DNA from: Ehretia macrophylla
Taxonomy: Eukaryota; Streptophyta; Magnoliopsida; Boraginales; Ehretiaceae
Length of the DNA: 64,000 bases
Reading direction: 5' to 3'
NCBI GenBank assembly: GCA_037974665.1
Contig: CM075769.1
Location: 22,160,139-22,224,138 of the forward strand
Part shown: piece by piece, positions 58,305-64,000 of the stretch
How positions within the stretch are numbered: position 1 is the stretch's first letter
Layout of the letters: every line of letters starts with the position of its first letter
The notes under the pieces: model-generated
Databases searched by the model: none
Seen by the model: only the letters and a program-made list of their open reading frames with translations
Told to the model about the DNA's origin: nothing
Made by a program: the position numbers and the translations under genes

Positions 58305-60680
58305 TGTCACGCCCCAACTCGACCCCACCTACAATCAGTCAGGACGCAACGGAATTTCGGCAGTATAACGACAATAAATAGAATACCGAGGTTCTAAACC
58401 AACCTCATTAATAACATTAAACATCCAATTCCATAACCATACAAACAATAACTCCTCAACAGCATAACAACACACAACATAACTGTAATATACAATAATC
58501 AGTCCTCGTTATCTGCCTCTGTTCCAACATAACATACAATACCTCAACCTTATCATACATTTCAAAAATAAGTTGAGACCCATCTAACAACTTAACCATA
58601 GACAAAAGAAAGCCACTAAGTTAACATCATTTGGATCATCATCTTTTCAATATCTATTACAATAAGAACCATAAAGCATATAAAAGTCTACTAAGCTAAT
58701 GTACATGACATTAAACAACATAGAATCATGGATAAGACTCAGGGACATATGACTCATCCACGAAAGGCACATTTTCCTCCTCAGGAGGCACGTACCCGTA
58801 ATCCGGCTCTGCAACACCTATAAGCATGCAATAATAGAGAGCGAGCTTATATAAATAAGCCCAGTGAGGATCCGATAGATCTCGACAGTATTCACTATGC
58901 TCCTTGGATTTAGTCCTTTGAGCAAGTAAACGCACAACAGCAATAACATTATCATCACATAACTATATAACCATTCAATAAAGGATACTCTATTTGGTGT
59001 AGCTACAAACGCCATCACAATCTCAACCGTTCTTCTTATAACTCCCCATTACTCACGCACCCGAGGTACCTCACTAGCCCCTCCTTCCATGACACCTCTG
59101 TCATGCGAGCTGGGGGTAGCCTCTTGCAGTCATGCCGTTATCAACCCGACAGCCCAACGCTGCCCAAGAGGTGGCACACACATACCAAGACTCCATAATC
59201 ATCATCAATCATCAATCAATCATCATTTATTCATCGTTGATAGCATCAATTATCATTTAAACAACAATAACTTAGTTAGATGACAAAGTAGGCCATCTAA
59301 CCATACATGCATTATATACACAGTTAAACCCTAAATTACTCATCAACAACTCACCATTCAACACTCAAACACCACCCAATCATCTAAAGGCATCGTTCAA
59401 GAAATTAAAGAATGACAACCTAAACTTCAAAAATTCATAACTTACATTCTACTAATCCAAACATCACCAAATCAGTTTCTATCACTCACCCATTCAACCT
59501 ACTACATTAGCCCTTTCGGAAATCCACCATAACACCTCCAAATCATGTCCGATAACCCTAAAACCCTAGGATGTCTTGGCTGAATTTTTTGGATTTTACC
59601 ACGAGCAATGTAATCGAAAATTCGGCATTACAACAGCGCTAACACGTAATTAACAAGTATTTAAAAATCGACGGCAATCGATTTTGATCATCACAACTCA
59701 ATTAATTCAACATTAAACAATTTAATCAAAATTTAATACCCGAAAAATAAAAATTATGCTACATCCGACATAAATTTATAGTATTACCACTAAACGATCC
59801 CTAGCATGCAAGGAGCAATAATCTAGCATCAGATTACAATTCTAACAGTTCAATATTCATTTATACGCAAAAATGAAAAAGACAAGTTTTGAGATCTAGA
59901 ATTTTTCTCTCACCTTTGATGCGATAAAAGCCTAGGGATACGTGAAGTGCGTGCCCAACAAGCAGAATCCAAATCGGTGCAAAGTTTTACGGACAAAAAC
60001 CAAGTTTTTCTTTGAATTTTTGATTGAAAAACCTTGAAAATTCTCTTTTCTTTTTCTCCTTCTTTCTCTCGGCCAAGTGTGTGCAATTGGATGTGTTTTT
60101 GTGTTATGTGAGTGTGTGTAACTAGTGTGAGCATAAATAGTTAATAGTTAATATAGTTTAAGTTATAAAAACTAATTAATTTTTGTGTTTTAATGACTTT
60201 AAAAGCATTTTATTACTCACCCATGTTCAAAATAATTATGCAACCCCCAAGATATCTCAAGTGGGTTATTTTTAGATGACAAGAAGTTTTACATTCAAAG
60301 AATTCCACCCGAGTCGGCTTAAAACTCGGTTTTTCGCAAAAAGTGGTGTAAAAACCCTAATAAATTCCTAAGCCAATTTGAAATCTGTTTTTATCAATCA
60401 CAGGTCTATTAAAGTCTATGGACTAGGTCTAGAAGGGTTAAAAAGACCAGTTTCAAAATTTTAGCGGACGTGCGTCCAAAATACTATTCACTAAAAGACG
60501 ACGATAAAATTTTGGATCCCGTTTTTTATGAAAATTTTATGAATGCACATTTAGCACGTATTAGGAGTATTGACATCAAAATTATAACTTTCTAGGACCT
60601 ATAGCACATAAACAGGTCATATGCGCGCAAAACGAGGTATAGCACGTAAAACGAGATAAGCAGAAAAGTGGGGTTTCACA
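58305..60680 (-). repeat. 3' LTR of G2
   Basis: A 2376-bp LTR runs from TGTCACGCCCCAACTCGACC to GGGGTTTCACA. Hairpin at 58842-58863, acceptor-like TAG at 58818-58820 (CAG in its relatives), GTGAGAG from 59913, telobox-like ACCCTAAAACCCTA near 59555. Confidence 0.92.
58842..58863 (-). other. LTR hairpin (G2)
   Basis: Arms CGAGCTTAT (58842-58850) and ATAAGCCCA (58855-58863). In the sense RNA both differing positions are G-U pairs, so all nine pairs can form. Confidence 0.65.
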
Positions 60681-61853
60681 TTCTCCCCCCCTTATAGAAA
60701 TTTCATCCTTGAAATTCTTACTTGATGTACGGAATAGATCTGGGTATTGCTGCTGCATCTGATCTCGTCTCTCCCACGTAGCTTCCTCAATGTCGTGATG
60801 CTTCCACAACACCTTAACCATCGGAATCCTCTTCGACCTCAACTCTCGGTCCATCTGATCTAGAATACGAATCGGACGCTCGTCATAAGTCAAATTCTCT
60901 CGAAGCTGCAACGGCTCTGGCTCAAGAATATGAGAAGGATCCGGATTGTATTTCCGCAAATTAGACACGTGAAACACATCGTGAACATTAGAGAAATTCT
61001 CCGATAAAACCAACCGATATGCCAACTTACCAACCCTGCTGGTAACCTCAAACGGCCCAACAAATCTCGGACTCAGCTTTCCACCTTTACCATAACGAGC
61101 AAACCCCTTACGAGGAGGCAATCTCAAGAAAACCCGATCTCCGACTGCAAACTCCAAGTCCCGTCGACGCTTATCAGCATAACTCTTGAATCTACTCTGC
61201 GCCGTAAGCATTCTCTGCCTGATCAACTGAACATTCTCAATCTTTTCTAGAAGCTCTGGCATAATAGTCGGATCAACAGTCTTCATCTCTCCTACCTCGT
61301 CCCAATATAAAGGTGAACGGCACTTACGATCGTAAAGAGCTGCGAAAGGTGCCATCCCAATAGTAGCTTGATAACTATTGTTATAGGCAAACTCGGCAAG
61401 TGGTAGATGTTTCTCCCAGTTCTTCCCGAAGTCCATAACACAAGCCCTAAGCATATCTTCCAGAATCTGAATAGTCCGCTCAGACTGACCGTCGGTCTGT
61501 GGATGATACGCGGTACTGAAGTTCAACTGAGTACCCAAAGTCTCCTGAAGTTTCTCCCACAAATGAGAAGTAAATCGAGGATCTCGATCAGAGACAATAC
61601 TAGTCAGAATCCCGTGAAGTCTAACAATCTGATCCAGATAGAGACCCGTCAACTTTGTAACCTCATCTCCCATCCTCATCGAGATAAAATGAGCTGTCTT
61701 CGTCAAACGATCTACGACAACCCAAACTGCATCATTATCCCTCGGTGTTCTAGGCAACCCAGTGACGAAGTCCATCGTAATATGCTCCCATTTCCACTCT
61801 GGTATAGCCAACGGCTGAAGCAAACCTGTAGGTCGTTGATGCTCGGCTTTCAC
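60582..61853 (-). CDS. pol: G2 integrase core, C-terminal domain and chromodomain
   Basis: This 423-codon open stretch joins retroelement cDNA to the chromosome. The D,D-E residues lie in TMDFVTGLP, IVSDRDPRF and QTDGQSERT. The GPFEV fold (KLSPRFVGPFEV, DVFHVSNLRKYNPDPSH) follows. A group II chromodomain sits at residues 327-373 (about 60735-60875), with VLWKHHDIEEATWE. In Tekay/Del elements this domain is thought to steer insertion to heterochromatin. The first Met is internal: the true polyprotein starts far upstream, and a CAG to TAG stop at about 61856 separates the pieces. The frame passes through the PPT and 98 bases into the LTR. Confidence 0.93.
   Translation of the reverse strand: MKAEHQRPTGLLQPLAIPEWKWEHITMDFVTGLPRTPRDNDAVWVVVDRLTKTAHFISMRMGDEVTKLTGLYLDQIVRLHGILTSIVSDRDPRFTSHLWEKLQETLGTQLNFSTAYHPQTDGQSERTIQILEDMLRACVMDFGKNWEKHLPLAEFAYNNSYQATIGMAPFAALYDRKCRSPLYWDEVGEMKTVDPTIMPELLEKIENVQLIRQRMLTAQSRFKSYADKRRRDLEFAVGDRVFLRLPPRKGFARYGKGGKLSPRFVGPFEVTSRVGKLAYRLVLSENFSNVHDVFHVSNLRKYNPDPSHILEPEPLQLRENLTYDERPIRILDQMDRELRSKRIPMVKVLWKHHDIEEATWERRDQMQQQYPDLFRTSSKNFKDEISIRGGECETPLFCLSRFTCYTSFCAHMTCLCAIGPRKL
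60681..60692 (-). promoter_or_regulatory. Purine tract of G2
   Basis: Sense AGGGGGGGAGAA abuts the 3' LTR. Confidence 0.88.
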
Positions 61854-61856
61854 TCT

Positions 61857-62447
61857 CTAACAAGTCAAACATCTAGACACAAACTGAGCAACCTCCCTCT
61901 TCATGTTGTTCCACCAGTAATGTTGCTTCAAATCCCGATACATCTTAGTTCCACCGGGATGAATAGTATATTTAGAATTATGAGCTTCCTCCAGAATACC
62001 TCGCCTCAAGCTTGGTTCATCGGGAACACAAACCCTGTTCCGAAACCGAAGAATACCGTCCTCATGTACTTTGAAGTCAGACTGATCATCAGTGATCTGA
62101 TCCTTGATTTTCTGAAGTTTAACATCAAGTTGCTGAGCTTCCCTGATCTGAGACAATAATAAAGGATGAATACGGAGATGTGAACACATCACCCCAACCT
62201 GAGTCAACTCTGGTCTCCAATAACTAAACTCCTCAAGAACCTCCCACTTCTTGACAGCCAAACAAGAAATACTAGCCTTCCGGCTGAGAGCATCTGCTAC
62301 AACATTTGCCTTTCCAGGCAGATAATTGATAGAACAATTATAATCTCCAAGAAGCTCCATCCATCTCCTCTGGCGCATATTCAACTCCTTCTGTGAGAAT
62401 AAGTACTTAAGACTCTTATGATCAGTGAAAATCTCAAACTTACTGCC
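61857..62447 (-). pseudogene. pol: G2 RNase H end and integrase zinc finger
   Basis: After the TGG to TAG stop near 62447 the frame continues through [33 protein letters not shown] and the HHCC finger ([27 protein letters not shown]). It ends at the CAG to TAG stop. Apart from these two stops it looks intact. Confidence 0.92.
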
Positions 62448-63806
62448 CTACAGATAATGATGCCACTTCTTGAGTGCAAAGACAACTGCTGCCAACTCAA
62501 GATCATGAGTCGGATAATTTTCTTCATAAGGCTTCAACTTTCGAGAAGCATAGGCAATAACTCGGCCATTCTGCATAAGAACACATCCCAAGCCCTTCTT
62601 GGAGGAATCACTGTAAATGACCATATTATCAGTCCCCTCTGGTAGAGCAAGTACTGGAGCGGTAATTAACCTCTTTTTCAACTCCTGAAACCCACTCTCA
62701 CACTTCTCATCCCAAGTAAAGATAGTCCGTTTCTGAGTCAACTTAGATAGTGGCCCCGCAATCTTTGAAAAGTCTTTAACAAACCTACGGTAATAACCCG
62801 CCAAGCCAAGAAAGCTACGGACATCAGAAACATTCTCTGGCCGTTTCCAAGATATCACCGATTCAATCTTAGTGGGATCTACAGAAATACCGCTCTGTGT
62901 AATAACATGGCCAAGAAAAGAAATCCGTTGCAGCCAAAATTCACATTTGCTGAACTTGGCAAACAACTGATGCTCCTGCAACTTCTCTAATACAAGCCGT
63001 AGATATTGCTCGTGCTCCGATTCAGATTTAGAATAGACTAAGATATCATCAATAAAAATCACCACGAACTGGTCTAAGTACGGCTGAAAGACTCGATGCA
63101 TCAAATCCATGAATGCTGCCTGTGCATTAGTCAATCCAAAGTGCATAACAACAAACTCATAATGCCCGTACCGAGTCCTGAAGGCAGACTTCGGAACATC
63201 CTCCGTGCGAATCCGAAGCTGATAATACCCCTGCCTCAAATCAAATTTAGAATAGACTTTGGCTCCCTGAAGTTGATCAAACAACTCATCAATCAGTGGC
63301 AAAGGATATTTATTCTTGATAGTCACCTGATTCAACCCACGATAATCTATACATAACCTCAAGGTACCATCCTTCTTTTTCACGAATAAAACAGGAGCTC
63401 CCCAAGGTGAAGAACTCTGCTGAATGAATCCTTTCTCCAATAACTCCTGTAACTGAGTCTTCAACTCCTTCAACTCAGCTGGTGCCATCCGGTACGCCGA
63501 TTTAGAAATAGGTTGAGTACCGGGAACAAGATTAATCACAAACTCTATATCCCTCTCAGGCGGCAACCCTGGCAACTCCTCGGGAAATACATTAAGATAT
63601 TCCCGGATAATTGGGACTTCCTCTAGCTGTAGCTTATCAGATGGCTTGTTGATCAGATAAGCCAGATAACCCGAACACCCCTTACTCACCAACTTAACGG
63701 CTTTAGTTGCTGAGATAACAAAACTCGTCTTTGCACCTCGGTTCCCTACTACCTCAACTACTGGCTGATCTGGCAAACGAAACTGTACTACCTTGGTTCT
63801 ACAGTA
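62448..63806 (-). CDS. pol: G2 reverse transcriptase and RNase H start
   Basis: An open frame of about 453 codons in the RT register. Blocks in order: [90 protein letters not shown] and FIDD (catalytic codons 63045-63050). Then [27 protein letters not shown] and the RNase H start [17 protein letters not shown]. All RT catalytic Asp residues are present. The open frame extends further to 63911, but that part is protease sequence in the wrong frame, because a 1-nt frameshift in a T-run lies near 63806. Confidence 0.94.
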   Translation of the reverse strand, partial: YCRTKVVQFRLPDQPVVEVVGNRGAKTSFVISATKAVKLVSKGCSGYLAYLINKPSDKLQLEEVPIIREYLNVFPEELPGLPPERDIEFVINLVPGTQPISKSAYRMAPAELKELKTQLQELLEKGFIQQSSSPWGAPVLFVKKKDGTLRLCIDYRGLNQVTIKNKYPLPLIDELFDQLQGAKVYSKFDLRQGYYQLRIRTEDVPKSAFRTRYGHYEFVVMHFGLTNAQAAFMDLMHRVFQPYLDQFVVIFIDDILVYSKSESEHEQYLRLVLEKLQEHQLFAKFSKCEFWLQRISFLGHVITQSGISVDPTKIESVISWKRPENVSDVRSFLGLAGYYRRFVKDFSKIAGPLSKLTQKRTIFTWDEKCESGFQELKKRLITAPVLALPEGTDNMVIYSDSSKKGLGCVLMQNGRVIAYASRKLKPYEENYPTHDLELAAVVFALKKWHHYL

Positions 63807-64000
63807 AAAACTGGGCATCATACTTAGAAAGCCAATCCATACCCAAGATAACATCATACCCCCGGATAGGAAATAAAATAAGGTCCGAAGGAAAATTATG
63901 CCCCTTAACATGTATTACACAATCCTTACATACTAAGCCAGTAACATACTTATCAGTCAAAGAGGTACTAATCTCAACCACATAAGGCAATCTTTCAGGT
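63799..64000 (-). pseudogene. pol: G2 protease, C-terminal part
   Basis: The frame coming from beyond 64000 reads YVVEISTSLTDKYVTG then [20 protein letters not shown], the conserved flank of gypsy aspartic protease. It ends in LL* because of the frameshift near 63806. The catalytic D-S-G lies outside the window. Confidence 0.9.

Larger units (their letters stand above)
58305..64000 (-). mobile_element. Tekay/Del-type chromovirus G2, best-preserved copy, runs off the right edge
   Basis: 3' LTR 58305-60680, PPT, then integrase, RNase H, RT and part of protease on the minus strand. The LTR is the same family as NA and S2. Only a few lesions are visible: a CAG to TAG stop in the integrase finger (about 61856), a TGG to TAG stop in RNase H (about 62447) and a 1-nt frameshift in a T-run at the protease/RT junction (about 63806). 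Gag, PBS and the 5' LTR lie outside the window, so its age cannot be judged. Confidence 0.92.

Noticed and set aside
61407-62159. 250-codon plus-strand open frame
   Set aside because: Antisense to the intact G2 integrase and RNase H; low-stop composition follows from the coding strand.

Overview
This window is pericentromere-like plant repeat DNA made of nested LTR retrotransposons. I found no host gene, tRNA, rRNA or CRISPR array. It is AT-rich. It carries two Ty1/copia elements of one family and several Ty3/gypsy elements whose integrase ends in a chromodomain-like tail (Tekay/Del-type chromovirus). It also holds an Athila-like pol relic. These lineages together are typical of a flowering plant, probably a eudicot; I cannot name the species.

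Layout. Labels: E1, S1, ATH, R-LTR, Cop-1, Cop-i, S2, NA, S3, Cop-2, G1, G2. 1-6193: leader, primer-binding site and 5' LTR of a minus-strand gypsy element (E1) that runs off the left edge; its LTR is split by a solo LTR (S1, 2244-4737, target duplication CCCTT). 6196-7206: Athila-like pol relic with 3' purine tract (ATH). About 7207-8884, 38661-38800 and 57762-58304 are three pieces of one old plus-strand LTR-like sequence (R-LTR), interrupted by two copia elements. Cop-1 (8885-38660, plus) holds four later insertions: a deleted copia (Cop-i, 13242-19657, minus), a solo LTR (S2, 21628-24109), a complete but non-coding gypsy element (NA, 24184-31711) and a 4-kb solo LTR (S3, 32159-36186). Cop-2 (38801-57761, minus) is split by a decayed chromovirus (G1, 41790-51351). 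G2 (58305 to beyond 64000, minus) is the best preserved gypsy copy; its LTR belongs to the same family as NA and S2.

How the parts relate. The order of insertion follows from the nesting and from 5-bp target duplications (GAAGG, AGCAT, ATGTC, CATCA, CCCTT). All polyproteins are broken except long open stretches in G2. NA has near-identical LTRs but no pol, so it must have moved using proteins from another element; G2-type elements are the obvious candidates.

The most interesting signals lie inside the gypsy-type LTRs. At matching positions every LTR family here has a GTGAG splice-donor-like site. About 1.1-1.3 kb downstream (2.56 kb in S3) each has a hairpin whose stem sequence changes with pairing kept, followed by a CAG or TAG acceptor-like site. 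This suggests a conserved intron or RNA structure in the LTR. Separately, all three copia leaders carry three copies of a ~22-nt motif at fixed spacings of 88 and 110 nt.
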